Assembly (NCBI GenBank): GCA_017481565.1
Contig: JAFUOZ010000014.1
Location: 1 to 64,000, forward strand
From: Oscillospiraceae bacterium
GTDB taxonomy: Bacteria; Bacillota; Clostridia; Oscillospirales; Ruminococcaceae
Direction: 5' to 3'
DNA: 64,000 nt
Positions 31,920-40,534 of this stretch are shown here, in pieces. Below the pieces are notes generated by a model. That model had not been told where the DNA came from and did no database searches. It worked only from the letters and a program-made list of their open reading frames with translations. The translations under genes were made by a program, and so were the position numbers. Every line of letters begins with the position of its first letter. The first letter of the stretch is position 1.

Positions 31920-33344
31920 TCAGCAGCACTGCCATTCATATACTGCCTTTGAAAAATCCCTGCGCAGAAGCTGATCTCGGTTTATGAGGAAATATCCCAT
32001 ACCGCTGTCGCCCCATGAAATATCCTCGGACATTTTTCCGCCATGATACATACTGCATAACTGAAATAACAGCACATCTGCATCGCTGAGCTTTTCGTTA
32101 TTTATACGGGGGTCCTCCTGCACAAAGTTGGGATATCCGCCGATACAGCTTATATCGGGTATCTCGCAAAGCTCACATATTTCCATTAATACGTCCTCAT
32201 CGGGCTCTCCGCCGCATATCTGCCCGACATATTTATCCTCGCCTTGTCTGAAATGATAGTCACTATAGGTGACGGGCATATAAGATACATCCTCAGCTCT
32301 CAGATGAAATTCTCTGTAAAGAGGGAATTCTCTTTCGTTATCCTCAGGACCGGGAAACTGCGGCAGCTCATGCGCCTTATATAAAAATACGGGATTGTTC
32401 GTTATATTTTCATGATATACTACTCTGAAACAGGACTGATCTCTCTGATTTTCCATATTCATTCCGTAAAGCGTATCATCAAGGCAGAAGAACTGAAGTA
32501 TACCCTTTTCGGGAAAATCCTCTAAATGGGGGAGCTTTTCAAAATTAAGCTGTGCAAGAAAGCGCAGAGGTTTACCCTCATTTTCACCGCCCTTTGCCAC
32601 AGGATAGGGTCTTGTTTTCGGCCAGTAGGGAGTACCGCCTGCTTTGCTTTCGTAAACGTCAAGATTATTTGCAGGCACAGGAATAAGCTTTACATAAGGC
32701 TTTTTCGGATTATCGTTTTCGATGAGCCGTTTTATTTCAGCCGCCTGTTTTTTACAGTCGGTTTGCGGTTCATTCACGGGAGCAGACTGTTGTTTGCGTT
32801 CCTCAGCCTGTTTTGCCGCCTGCTTTGCTGCCATATAATCATCATGCTTCCGCTGATATTCAGCCTGTGCAGCTTGTGCCGCTTCTTCCTCGGCGGTATT
32901 TTTTCTGTGTCTGCGGACGATAAGCATACAGCCTGCAGCAAGCAGTACAATACCTGAGCCTATCTCAATAAGCGCCGTTTTCGCATAGGTTTTTTTGCTG
33001 CTTTGTGCAGGAACATCATTGACCGTTTCTCCTGCGATTATCTGCGGATTATAGCTGTTTATACTTATGACTACCTTTTCTCCCGCAGTCACTTCATGGT
33101 CATATTCAATGATTCCCTGACGGTCTATGCCGTTCTGATCGGTATAATCAATATAGGCTACCCACGATATTCCCGGGACCTCACGTACCTCCGTAACTGT
33201 TCCCACAGACTGTATGTAGCTTGGAGTGACAGCGGCGGATTTGTCTATGTTGACGATACCGCCCACAAGGCAGATAAGTCCTATTGCCGCAAAAGCAATT
33301 CCTATACCGAAGCGTTTATAAAGCTTTCTTAAAATGTAATTCAT
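31920..33344 (-). CDS. YwqG-family (DUF1963) protein with N-terminal membrane domain
   Basis: A 474-residue protein. The N-terminal 150 residues have two membrane helices (about 12-30 and 122-142) around a DUF3592-like extracellular beta domain. A charged coiled coil follows (about 145-205). The C-terminal YwqG domain (210-474) has GGTPYWPKTRPYP, LRFLAQLNFEKLPHL, FPEKGILQFF, GGYPNFVQEDPR and WGDSGMGYFLI. YwqG proteins have no firm function. The next gene upstream is a soluble YwqG paralogue. A small inverted-repeat element lies between them. Confidence 0.82.
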   Translation of the reverse strand: MNYILRKLYKRFGIGIAFAAIGLICLVGGIVNIDKSAAVTPSYIQSVGTVTEVREVPGISWVAYIDYTDQNGIDRQGIIEYDHEVTAGEKVVISINSYNPQIIAGETVNDVPAQSSKKTYAKTALIEIGSGIVLLAAGCMLIVRRHRKNTAEEEAAQAAQAEYQRKHDDYMAAKQAAKQAEERKQQSAPVNEPQTDCKKQAAEIKRLIENDNPKKPYVKLIPVPANNLDVYESKAGGTPYWPKTRPYPVAKGGENEGKPLRFLAQLNFEKLPHLEDFPEKGILQFFCLDDTLYGMNMENQRDQSCFRVVYHENITNNPVFLYKAHELPQFPGPEDNEREFPLYREFHLRAEDVSYMPVTYSDYHFRQGEDKYVGQICGGEPDEDVLMEICELCEIPDISCIGGYPNFVQEDPRINNEKLSDADVLLFQLCSMYHGGKMSEDISWGDSGMGYFLINRDQLLRRDFSKAVYEWQCC

Positions 33345-33371
33345 TTTATGCTACTCCTTTTTATTGATGTT

Positions 33372-33473
33372 CCAATTAAACCTTGCCACTTTTGATGATC
33401 TAAAAAGGTTTTAATCCCTATTTTACGTAGTTTACCCAAATTTGTATTCTACATTTTGGCAAGGTTTAATTGG
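33372..33473. mobile_element. MITE-like element with perfect 17-bp inverted repeats
   Basis: CCAATTAAACCTTGCCA (33372-33388) and its exact complement (33457-33473) enclose about 68 non-coding bases in the gap between the two YwqG genes. No target duplication or second copy was seen. A terminator role is less likely, because the loop is long. Confidence 0.55.
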
Positions 33474-33488
33474 GGGAGCAATATGATA

Positions 33489-34610
33489 TCAGCAGCAGTC
33501 CCATGTAAAGATAACTCTTGAAAAATCAAGTGCCTTAAGTCTGTCACGGGGGATAAAGAAGCTTCCTATTCCGCAGTCTCCCCACATTATATAGTTTTCG
33601 CTTACAGACTGGAAAAGCAGGATATCGCAGTCAGCATATTTTTCGTCAAATCGGGGATCGTCCTGTGTAAAATCGGGATATCCGCCCATGCAGGTGGTTT
33701 CGTTCCTGCGTTCCTGAAAAATCCCGTCTATCTCATCTTTCGAAAAGCCGTTATTTATCATATCCTTGATAGTTCTGATCTGACAGCCGCAGCGTTCACC
33801 GCAGTATTTCAGCAGTCTGCTGTAAAATTCAAAACAGTTTGCTGTGGGCTTACATTCCGTAAGTACAGGCTCAAGGAGCATTGTGAAGTTTTCATCGAAA
33901 GGAAAATCAACACTTTCGATAGGGGGCATATCCTCTGCGGATAAAAGCATGGATCTGTCTGTGATGATATTTTCATGGTATATCACACGGAAACCGTTTT
34001 GGAGTGTAAGCTCGTCATAATCCATACCGTAGGAATAATCAGCGTCATTGGGGGAGCCGAAAAACTGTAAAATACCCTTTTCGGGGAAGTCCTTGATATG
34101 AGGGAGACGCTCAAAATTAAGCTGTGCGATAAGCTGTAAGGGCATACCCTCATAATTGCCCTTTCCCATAGGATATTCAAAATCCTTTGGCATATAGGGA
34201 ACGCCGCCTATCTTGCTGTCAAAAATATCTGTATCGGTAATAACAGTATTGAATTTAAGCATCTGTCTGCTGCCAAGCTCGTTATCTATTCTTTCGATGA
34301 TATCTTTAATATTGTATTTCGGTTCTGCTCTCTGCGCCTTAACAGGCTTTTCACGGTCGATATTATCATATAACCCCATATCATTCAGGGAATCAACCAT
34401 ATTTCCCATAAGCTCGGACATTTCCTGAAAGGTACGGGGCTTTTTATCGGCGAAAATTTCTCCTGTTGAGGGGTCATGCTTCATAAGCTCATTTGTCAGA
34501 GCATTTCGGAACATATCCAGCATATTCATTTTCATTTCTTCGCTTAATTCGGATTGTTCCTTGGGCATAAATCCGAATTGGATCAGCATATCATTTTCCT
34601 CTTTCATCAT
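33489..34610 (-). CDS. YwqG-family (DUF1963) protein, soluble
   Basis: A 373-residue protein without membrane helices. An N-terminal helical part of about 100 residues precedes the YwqG domain: KIGGVPYMPKDFEYP, LQLIAQLNFERLPHI, FPEKGILQFF, GGYPDFTQDDPR, and MWGDCGIGSFFIPRD near the end. Domain and tail (WDCC here, WQCC in the neighbour) closely match the protein at 31920, so the pair arose by duplication, with gain of a membrane part in one. Its ATG overlaps the yqeG stop by one base (TAATG), so the two are translationally coupled. Function unknown. Confidence 0.85.
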   Translation of the reverse strand: MMKEENDMLIQFGFMPKEQSELSEEMKMNMLDMFRNALTNELMKHDPSTGEIFADKKPRTFQEMSELMGNMVDSLNDMGLYDNIDREKPVKAQRAEPKYNIKDIIERIDNELGSRQMLKFNTVITDTDIFDSKIGGVPYMPKDFEYPMGKGNYEGMPLQLIAQLNFERLPHIKDFPEKGILQFFGSPNDADYSYGMDYDELTLQNGFRVIYHENIITDRSMLLSAEDMPPIESVDFPFDENFTMLLEPVLTECKPTANCFEFYSRLLKYCGERCGCQIRTIKDMINNGFSKDEIDGIFQERRNETTCMGGYPDFTQDDPRFDEKYADCDILLFQSVSENYIMWGDCGIGSFFIPRDRLKALDFSRVIFTWDCC

Positions 34611-35119
34611 TATCTATCCTTTCGTCTCTGAATGTATTTTTTAGGTAAAAGGGGTTTTTCTATTGCTCTTTTTATTTTAAAGAAAACCGACGGTTCAGGC
34701 TCGATAGGGTATACAAATATTGATTTGATACCGAATAAATTAGCTCCCAGAATATCCGTAAAAAGCTGATCGCCTATTGCGCATATTTCATTTTTTGGTA
34801 CCTGAAGCTTTTTCTGTGCATTGGAATATCCCACAGGCAAAGGCTTTGCACCCTCGGGGATAAAATCCAGTCCCAGCTCCTCAGCAAAGGGAGCTACTCT
34901 CGGAGCATGATTATTTGATACGATTATCATTTTGATGCCGTGCTTTTTCATATTGTCAAGCCAGCGGTCAAGACCCTTTATGGGTCTGGGGTTATTATGA
35001 GTTGTAAGGGTGTTGTCCACATCGAGAAAAAGTGCGGAAACTCCCATTTTTTTCAGTGTATGAGGGGATATATCCAGAATAGTTCTGTAAGCTCTTGTAG
35101 GTGTAAACAGCATACGCAA
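34610..35119 (-). CDS. yqeG: YqeG-family HAD phosphatase
   Basis: A protein of about 169 residues with the HAD subclass IIIA fold: FLDVDNTL carries the nucleophile Asp and the acid/base Asp, IIVSNNH supplies the Ser/Thr of motif II, and IGDQLFTDILGAN the acidic motif III. YqeG-type proteins are mitochondrial PGP-phosphatase relatives (GEP4-like), so phosphatidylglycerophosphate is a possible substrate (family knowledge, unproven here). I prefer TTG 35119, since GGAGG lies 6 bases upstream; ATG 35113 is the alternative. It follows rpsU after a terminator hairpin. Confidence 0.85.
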   Translation of the reverse strand: MRMLFTPTRAYRTILDISPHTLKKMGVSALFLDVDNTLTTHNNPRPIKGLDRWLDNMKKHGIKMIIVSNNHAPRVAPFAEELGLDFIPEGAKPLPVGYSNAQKKLQVPKNEICAIGDQLFTDILGANLFGIKSIFVYPIEPEPSVFFKIKRAIEKPLLPKKYIQRRKDR

Positions 35120-35140
35120 TATGTACCTCCATATATCCGT

Positions 35141-35182
35141 ATAAAAATATAAAGGCAGGCATAACAAATATGCCCGCCTTTA
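35141..35182 (-). terminator. Terminator after rpsU
   Basis: Minus strand: stem of about 13 bp (AAAGGC-GGCATA with TATGCC-GCCTTT, one mismatch) followed by ATATTTTT. Confidence 0.8.
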
Positions 35183-35206
35183 ATTCAAGCGATGTAGATA
35201 TTAATA

Positions 35207-35380
35207 TTAATACTTACGCTTACGAGCAGCTTCGGACTTCTTCTTACGCTTTACCGAAGGCTTCTCATAGTGTTCTCTCTTACGCACTTCAGCGATAACG
35301 CCGTCCTTTGCACAGCTTCTCTTAAAACGCTTAAGCGCTGTGTCTAAAGTCTCGTTCTTGCCAACGTGAATTTCTGCCAA
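35207..35380 (-). CDS. rpsU: 30S ribosomal protein S21 (57 residues, TTG start)
   Basis: A short, very basic protein reading (M)[12 protein letters not shown] at the start and [22 protein letters not shown] at the end in the register typical of S21. It binds the 16S rRNA 3' end near the anti-SD. The start is TTG at 35380, preceded by GGGAGG at 7 bases; no ATG or GTG gives the right N-terminus. It has a consensus promoter and its own terminator, so it is a separate unit between leuS and yqeG. At 57 residues it is easily missed by length filters. Confidence 0.96.
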   Translation of the reverse strand: MAEIHVGKNETLDTALKRFKRSCAKDGVIAEVRKREHYEKPSVKRKKKSEAARKRKY

Positions 35381-35438
35381 CTTTGTTCCCTCCCTTTGCC
35401 CCAGAGGCAGAGGATTATATATAAGATATAACTTTTAC

Positions 35439-35467
35439 ATTATACTATATATCTTCAAAACTGTCAA
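35439..35467 (-). promoter_or_regulatory. Sigma-A promoter of rpsU
   Basis: Minus strand: TTGACA at 35467-35462, a 17-bp spacer, TATAAT at 35444-35439. Perfect consensus. Confidence 0.9.
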
Positions 35468-35540
35468 GTAACTGCAAAAAAATCTTTTACAAACTTTTTA
35501 AGATTGTTTTGTTAGTTTTCAACAAACCTGTGTTTTTGCC

Positions 35541-37949
35541 TTATTTTGCAACGATATTTACCAGTCTGCCCTTGACATAAATTTCCTTTACGATGTTCTT
35601 TCCGTCGATTGCTGCCGCAACATCAGCGTCAGCCTTTGCCATTGCAAGTACCTCGTCCTGAGATGCTTCTGCAGGAATATTCAGCTTAGCCTTGATCTTG
35701 CCGTTTATCTGAACAGCGATCTCGATAGTGCTGTCTATGCAGAGTGCCTCGTCATATTCAGGCCATGACTGCTCGTTAAGTACACCCTCGTAACCCATTA
35801 CCTGATAAAGCTCCTCAGTGATGTGGGGTGCAAAGGGATTAAGCAGCATAAGCAGTGTACGGTATTCAGCCTTGTTCATTGAGCCTGCTGCGGATACCTC
35901 GTTGAGAAGTGTCATCATCATAGCAATAGCTGTGTTGAACTTAAGGGATTCAATATCCTCAGATACCTTCTTTATGGTCTTGTGCATTGCGGAGCGGAGC
36001 TTATCGGAATATTCCTCGCCCTCAGTGATCTTTTCCTGCATTGCCCATACCTTATCGAGGAATCTCTTACAGCCCTTCATGCTGTTTTCGCTCCAGGGTG
36101 CTGCCTGTTCATAGTCACCCATAAACAGTACATAAAGACGGAGTACGTCTGCACCGAACTCATCAACAACATCATTGGGGTCAACAACATTTCCTCTTGA
36201 CTTACTCATCTTTTCGCCGTCTGAACCCAGGATAAGTCCCTGTGCGGTTCTCTTTGCGTAAGGCTCTGAGGTATTTGTCTCCTTGATATCATAAAGGAAC
36301 TTGTGCCAGAATCTTGAATAGATCATGTGGCGTGTAACGTGCTCCATGCCGCCGTTGTACCAGTCAACAGGCATCCAGTATTCAAGTGCTTCCTTTGATG
36401 CAAATGCTTCTGCATTGTTGGGGTCGCAGTAGCGGAGGAAGTACCATGAGGAGCCTGCCCACTGAGGCATTGTATCGGTCTCTCTCTTTGCGTCCTTTCC
36501 GCACTTTGGACATTTGCAGTTTACGAATGAATCTATCTTTGCAAGAGGGCTTTCGCCGTCTGAGCCGGGCTGGAAATTCTCCACGGGAGGCAACTTAAGA
36601 GGAAGCTCCTCATAAGGAACGGCAACCATGCCGCAGTCGGGACAATGTACTATAGGAATAGGCTCGCCCCAGTATCTCTGACGATTGAACGCCCAGTCCT
36701 TCATCTTGTACTGTACGCCCTTTTCGCCGATACCCTTTTCAGCAAGCACCTCAAGCATTTTTTCGATAGCTTCCTTCTTATTGTCGATACCGTTGAGAAT
36801 ATCGGAATTTACCATTTCGCCGTCGCCTGTATATGCTTCCTCAGCGATATTTCCGCCCTTGATAACTTCGATTATATCAATGCCGAACTTCTTTGCAAAG
36901 TCATAGTCTCTTGTATCGTGAGCGGGAACAGCCATAATAGCACCTGTGCCGTAGCCCATCATTACATAGTCGGAGATATAAACGGGGATCTCCTTTTCTG
37001 TAATGGGATTGATAGCTGTTATACCATCGATCTTAACGCCTGTCTTGTCCTTTACAAGCTGTGTACGCTCGAATTCGCTCTTCTTTGCGCACTCTGCCTT
37101 GTAAGCGTCAAGCTCATCTATATTCTTTATGCTGTCTCTGTACTTTTCGATAATGGGGTGTTCGGGAGCGATTACCATAAATGTAACGCCGTAGAGTGTA
37201 TCGGGTCTTGTTGTGTATATACGGAGCTTTTCATCGTTTTCCTTGATAGAGAAGTTTACGAATGCACCTGTTGACTTGCCTATCCAGTTCTCCTGCTGGA
37301 GCTTGATATTGGGCAGATAATCAACGTCCTTAAGACCTTCAAGAAGCTTATCCGCATACTCTGTGATGCGCAGATACCATACTTCCTTGTTCTTCTGAAC
37401 GATATCACTGTGACAGATATCGCACTTGCCGCCCTGGGAGTCCTCGTTTGAAAGAACTACCTTACAGCTGGGGCAGTAGTTTACAAGTGTAGTATCTCTG
37501 AAAACAAGACCGTTTTCAAACATTTTCAGGAATATCCACTGAGTCCACTTGTAGTAGTCCTCATCTGTTGTATCAACAACTCTTGACCAGTCAAAGGAGA
37601 AGCCTACACGCTTCAGCTGGCTTGAAAACTTTTCGATGTTGTTATCTGTTACCTGTCTGGGATGAACGCCTGTCTTGATTGCAGTGTTCTCTGTAGGCAG
37701 ACCGTAAGCGTCAAAGCCTATGGGGAAAAGTACGTTATATCCCTGGAGACGTCTCTTTCTGCTTACCACCTCAAGACCCGAATAAGCCTTGATATGACCA
37801 ACGTGCATACCTGAGCCTGAGGGATAGGGGAACTCTACCAGAGCGTAATATTTGGGCTTGCTGCTGCCGTTTTCGGCACGGAAGGTATTATGCTCCTCCC
37901 AGTAAGCCTGCCATTTTTTTTCAACTGCGGAAAAATCATATCTTTCCAT
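35541..37949 (-). CDS. leuS: Leucyl-tRNA synthetase
   Basis: An 802-residue class I synthetase that charges tRNA-Leu. It has the HIGH-type HVGH at 49-52, a zinc site (CPSCKVVL and CDICHSD), the CP1 editing domain with TTRPDTLYGVTF and GTGAIMAVPAHDTRD, WGEPIPIVHCPDCG, and the KMSKS loop. The C-terminal tRNA-binding domain is complete. ATG 37949 is preferred over TTG 37955 because the latter is too near AGGA. It is the last gene of the ftsY operon; no T-box lies upstream. Confidence 0.98.
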   Translation of the reverse strand: MERYDFSAVEKKWQAYWEEHNTFRAENGSSKPKYYALVEFPYPSGSGMHVGHIKAYSGLEVVSRKRRLQGYNVLFPIGFDAYGLPTENTAIKTGVHPRQVTDNNIEKFSSQLKRVGFSFDWSRVVDTTDEDYYKWTQWIFLKMFENGLVFRDTTLVNYCPSCKVVLSNEDSQGGKCDICHSDIVQKNKEVWYLRITEYADKLLEGLKDVDYLPNIKLQQENWIGKSTGAFVNFSIKENDEKLRIYTTRPDTLYGVTFMVIAPEHPIIEKYRDSIKNIDELDAYKAECAKKSEFERTQLVKDKTGVKIDGITAINPITEKEIPVYISDYVMMGYGTGAIMAVPAHDTRDYDFAKKFGIDIIEVIKGGNIAEEAYTGDGEMVNSDILNGIDNKKEAIEKMLEVLAEKGIGEKGVQYKMKDWAFNRQRYWGEPIPIVHCPDCGMVAVPYEELPLKLPPVENFQPGSDGESPLAKIDSFVNCKCPKCGKDAKRETDTMPQWAGSSWYFLRYCDPNNAEAFASKEALEYWMPVDWYNGGMEHVTRHMIYSRFWHKFLYDIKETNTSEPYAKRTAQGLILGSDGEKMSKSRGNVVDPNDVVDEFGADVLRLYVLFMGDYEQAAPWSENSMKGCKRFLDKVWAMQEKITEGEEYSDKLRSAMHKTIKKVSEDIESLKFNTAIAMMMTLLNEVSAAGSMNKAEYRTLLMLLNPFAPHITEELYQVMGYEGVLNEQSWPEYDEALCIDSTIEIAVQINGKIKAKLNIPAEASQDEVLAMAKADADVAAAIDGKNIVKEIYVKGRLVNIVAK

Positions 37950-37993
37950 TGTCAATCAGTCCTTTTTATATATAGAATTATTTTAGGTGACCT

Positions 37994-38362
37994 TTACTTT
38001 GTCCACTTGGAAATATCTATTTCCTCGCCATCGCTCCATAAGCGTTCAAGGGAATAGAATTCTCTCTGCTCATTGTGGAATACATGAACGATAACATCGT
38101 GATAATCCAGGATTATCCAGTTTGAACCGTTATTTCCCTGAACCTGTGCAGGTGCGGTCTGAGCCTGTTCCTTAAGCTGATATTCCACCTCGTCCGCAAG
38201 TGCTCTTGTCTGTGTATTTGAAGATGCTCCCGCGATAACGAAATAGTCTGCGATTATTGTCAGGTCCCTGACCTTTATTACACGTATATCCTCAGCTTTT
38301 TTATCATCAAGTGCTTTGACGATGATCTCAAGCATTTTTTCGTGTGAAAGCTCCTGTGCCAT
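37994..38362 (-). CDS. rsfS: Ribosomal silencing factor RsfS
   Basis: A 122-residue protein of the RsfS/Iojap family. It binds L14 on the large subunit and blocks subunit joining when nutrients are short. Motifs: DIRVIKVRDLTIIADYFVIA, SNTQTRALADEVE and DYHDVIVHVFHNEQREFYSLERLW (shown in part: DVIVHVF, EFYSLERLW). ATG 38362 is chosen because AGGAAT lies upstream and the N-terminus MAQELSHEK fits the family; the open frame extends 30 codons further into yqeK. It follows yqeK by 7 bases and precedes leuS by 44. Confidence 0.95.
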   Translation of the reverse strand: MAQELSHEKMLEIIVKALDDKKAEDIRVIKVRDLTIIADYFVIAGASSNTQTRALADEVEYQLKEQAQTAPAQVQGNNGSNWIILDYHDVIVHVFHNEQREFYSLERLWSDGEEIDISKWTK

Positions 38363-38369
38363 ATATATT

Positions 38370-38945
38370 TCATTCCTTTCTCTTTGCCATGCTGTACCTG
38401 TTATATGCCTCAACTGTATGAACGGGCAGCTGTGAGCCCTTTTCAACAACATCGCATACGGAAAATTTAAGTGCGGAAAGCATAGCCTGCTTTATATCAA
38501 TGAATGCAAGCCTTCTCATTCTGCCTACGTCCTTATAATCCCTGTCGGCAGAGATAAGATCCGCCATATAGATTATTTCTTCCAGAGGGGACATACCTGC
38601 CCTTGCGATAGTATGATATCTTACGGCATTCAGTATATCCTCATCATGTATACCCAGAGCATTTTCCGCATACCATGCTCCTGCAGGTGCATGATACAGC
38701 GCAGGCGTTACAAGCTCGGAGGGGCAGATATCCCTGTCCGATTTCTTTACCATATCAAGCTGCTCGTCCTTGGGTATTTCCTTGCATATATCGTGTATCA
38801 GACCGGCTAAATAAGCCTTGTCCGTATCCTCACAGTAAACGTCAGCCAGCTTTTTTGCGCTTTCTGCAACATTCAGGCTGTGGGTATATCTTTTTTTGGA
38901 AAGCCTTATTTTAAGGATATCCTTTATCTCTTCTAAAGTATACAT
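38370..38945 (-). CDS. yqeK: YqeK-type HD-domain Ap4A hydrolase
   Basis: A 191-residue HD-domain phosphohydrolase. The metal site is seen as KRYTHSLNVAE (first His), AGLIHDICKE (His-Asp), LYHAPAGAWYA and VRYHTIARAGMS. YqeK enzymes split diadenosine tetraphosphate symmetrically into two ADP (family knowledge), which limits this stress nucleotide. The gene order nadD-yqeK-rsfS is highly conserved in Firmicutes. ATG 38945 lies 5 bases after the nadD stop, so translation is probably coupled. Confidence 0.95.
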   Translation of the reverse strand: MYTLEEIKDILKIRLSKKRYTHSLNVAESAKKLADVYCEDTDKAYLAGLIHDICKEIPKDEQLDMVKKSDRDICPSELVTPALYHAPAGAWYAENALGIHDEDILNAVRYHTIARAGMSPLEEIIYMADLISADRDYKDVGRMRRLAFIDIKQAMLSALKFSVCDVVEKGSQLPVHTVEAYNRYSMAKRKE

Positions 38946-38950
38946 AAATA

Positions 38951-39559
38951 TCAGCTTCTTTTCATATAAAGTTGATTACACAATATATATTTTACTACAT
39001 TCTCGGGCAGATAGCAAGAAATATCTTCATTATTTAAAATTTTTTTACGAATTTCGGTTGAGGATATTTCAAAGGGGACTGTTTTCACCGTTTCAACAGT
39101 TCCGAATTTACGTACCTTTACGGCGAATTCCTCTATTTTGAGGATATCCTCATCGGAACGTGCCGCAGCCGCTACCGAGCAGAGACTCATTATCTCCTCA
39201 AAGCGATACCACCTTGGCAGTGAATCAAGAGAATCGCTTCCTACGATCAGCCACAGCCTTTCGTCGGGATAAAGCTCACGGAGATATTTCAGAGTATTTA
39301 CGGTATAGCTTACGCCGCCCTGTGAAAGCTCATGATCGGAAACGGTCACATTATCCATGCCCTCAAAGGCAAGGCGGCACATTTCGGTGCGGTGCTTTCC
39401 GTCCTCCACATTGTCTGCGCCCTGCTTGAAGGGGGATATATAAGTAGGCATGATGATGATCCTGTCTGCTCCGATATGAGAATCTATAACGCTTTTTGCC
39501 AGATTGACATGACCCTTGTGTATGGGGTTAAAGCTTCCCCCGAATAATGCGATGCTCAT
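38951..39559 (-). CDS. nadD: Nicotinate-nucleotide adenylyltransferase
   Basis: A 202-residue enzyme that joins ATP and nicotinate mononucleotide to make deamido-NAD in NAD synthesis. It has the nucleotidyl-transferase motifs ALFGGSFNPIHKGHVNLA (with the HxGH His residues) and ISSTEIRKK near the C-terminus, plus IVGSDSLDSLPRW. Length is normal. Its ATG overlaps the yhbY stop by 4 bases. It lies in the ftsY-rdgB-yhbY-nadD-yqeK-rsfS-leuS run. Confidence 0.96.
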   Translation of the reverse strand: MSIALFGGSFNPIHKGHVNLAKSVIDSHIGADRIIIMPTYISPFKQGADNVEDGKHRTEMCRLAFEGMDNVTVSDHELSQGGVSYTVNTLKYLRELYPDERLWLIVGSDSLDSLPRWYRFEEIMSLCSVAAAARSDEDILKIEEFAVKVRKFGTVETVKTVPFEISSTEIRKKILNNEDISCYLPENVVKYILCNQLYMKRS

Positions 39560-39957
39560 CCCTTGCGTGTATATTTCTTCTGTCTGCCGCCCTTGAAGGA
39601 AGGCTTTGACTTTACAGCCTTTATATTCTTTGCGGCGGCAGCGGGCTTCTTTTTAGCCTTGGGAAGATCGCCCAGATCTATCTTGGGGTCATTGGGGTTT
39701 CTCTTGAATAAAACAACCTTGTTTCCGATGACCTGAACTACCTCGGAGCTTGTTTTCTCCGCAATTTCAGCAGCTGCTTCGCCTGCGGATACCATAGAAT
39801 TATCCAGAACCTTTATTTTGATAAGCTCTCTTACACGTAAAGCGTCGGAAAGCTGATCTGTCATATTATCATTGATACCGCCCTTGCCCACCTGAAAAAT
39901 AGTGTCCTCGGTCTGTGCGATACCCTTTAAAATAGAACGCTGTTTGCTTGTAAGCAT
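39556..39957 (-). CDS. yhbY: CRM-domain RNA-binding protein YhbY
   Basis: A 133-residue protein. The CRM domain (1-97) has LTSKQRSILKGIA, FQVGKGGINDNM and VLFKRNP and binds the pre-50S particle during ribosome assembly. The C-terminal 35 residues are rich in Lys, Ala and Arg (KAKKKPAAAAKN ... KKYTRKG), an extension longer than in the E. coli protein and likely to add RNA affinity (inference). It begins 5 bases after rdgB and overlaps nadD. Confidence 0.93.
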   Translation of the reverse strand: MLTSKQRSILKGIAQTEDTIFQVGKGGINDNMTDQLSDALRVRELIKIKVLDNSMVSAGEAAAEIAEKTSSEVVQVIGNKVVLFKRNPNDPKIDLGDLPKAKKKPAAAAKNIKAVKSKPSFKGGRQKKYTRKG

Positions 39958-39962
39958 ATTAT

Positions 39963-40529
39963 TTATCCTTTCAAATGATCCTGCAAAAGCGAAAGTGCAT
40001 TTGCACGATGGCTTATTTTATTCTTTTCCTCTGAGGAAATTTCGGCAAAGGTACGCTCACCCACCATAAATACAGGATCATAGCCAAAGCCGTTTGTACC
40101 ACGTTCCTCATAGCCTATCTTTCCTCTGCATTCTCCTCTGAAAAAATGCTCGGTGCCGTTATTGTCGATATAGCATATTGCGCAGACAAAGCCTGCTCCT
40201 CTTTTATCATCGGGGATATCCTTCATTTCCGAAATAAGCTTTTCGCACCATTTTCCCTCCGGAGCATATCTTGCTGAATATACGCCCGGAGCGCCGTCAA
40301 GTGCATCAACGGATAGTCCGCTGTCGTCGGCAATTACGGGACAATGGAGCATATCATATATGGCATGAGCCTTTATAGCCGCGTTTTCTTCAAAGGTAAC
40401 GCCGTTTTCCTCGGCTTCGATATCAGCTCCCGCTTCACGCTGTGATATTACCTCAAAGCCTAAAGGGGAGAGTATCTCCTTTATTTCACGCAGCTTGTTC
40501 TTGTTGTTTGAAGCAAGTATTATCTTCAT
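39963..40529 (-). CDS. rdgB: XTP/dITP pyrophosphatase (RdgB/HAM1 family)
   Basis: A 188-residue house-cleaning enzyme that hydrolyses ITP, dITP and XTP to monophosphates and so keeps deaminated purines out of nucleic acids. Motifs: ILASNNKNKLREIKEIL, VIADDSGLSVDALDGAPGVYSARY, GFGYDPVF and the C-terminal KNKISHRANAL. All fit the family. The ATG lies 5 bases after the ftsY stop, so it is the second gene of the operon. Confidence 0.96.
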   Translation of the reverse strand: MKIILASNNKNKLREIKEILSPLGFEVISQREAGADIEAEENGVTFEENAAIKAHAIYDMLHCPVIADDSGLSVDALDGAPGVYSARYAPEGKWCEKLISEMKDIPDDKRGAGFVCAICYIDNNGTEHFFRGECRGKIGYEERGTNGFGYDPVFMVGERTFAEISSEEKNKISHRANALSLLQDHLKG

Positions 40530-40534
40530 AGGAT

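Noticed and set aside
37950-37993. T-box riboswitch before leuS
   Set aside because: The gap to rsfS is only 44 bases and has no specifier or T-box sequence; leuS is the last gene of the ftsY operon.
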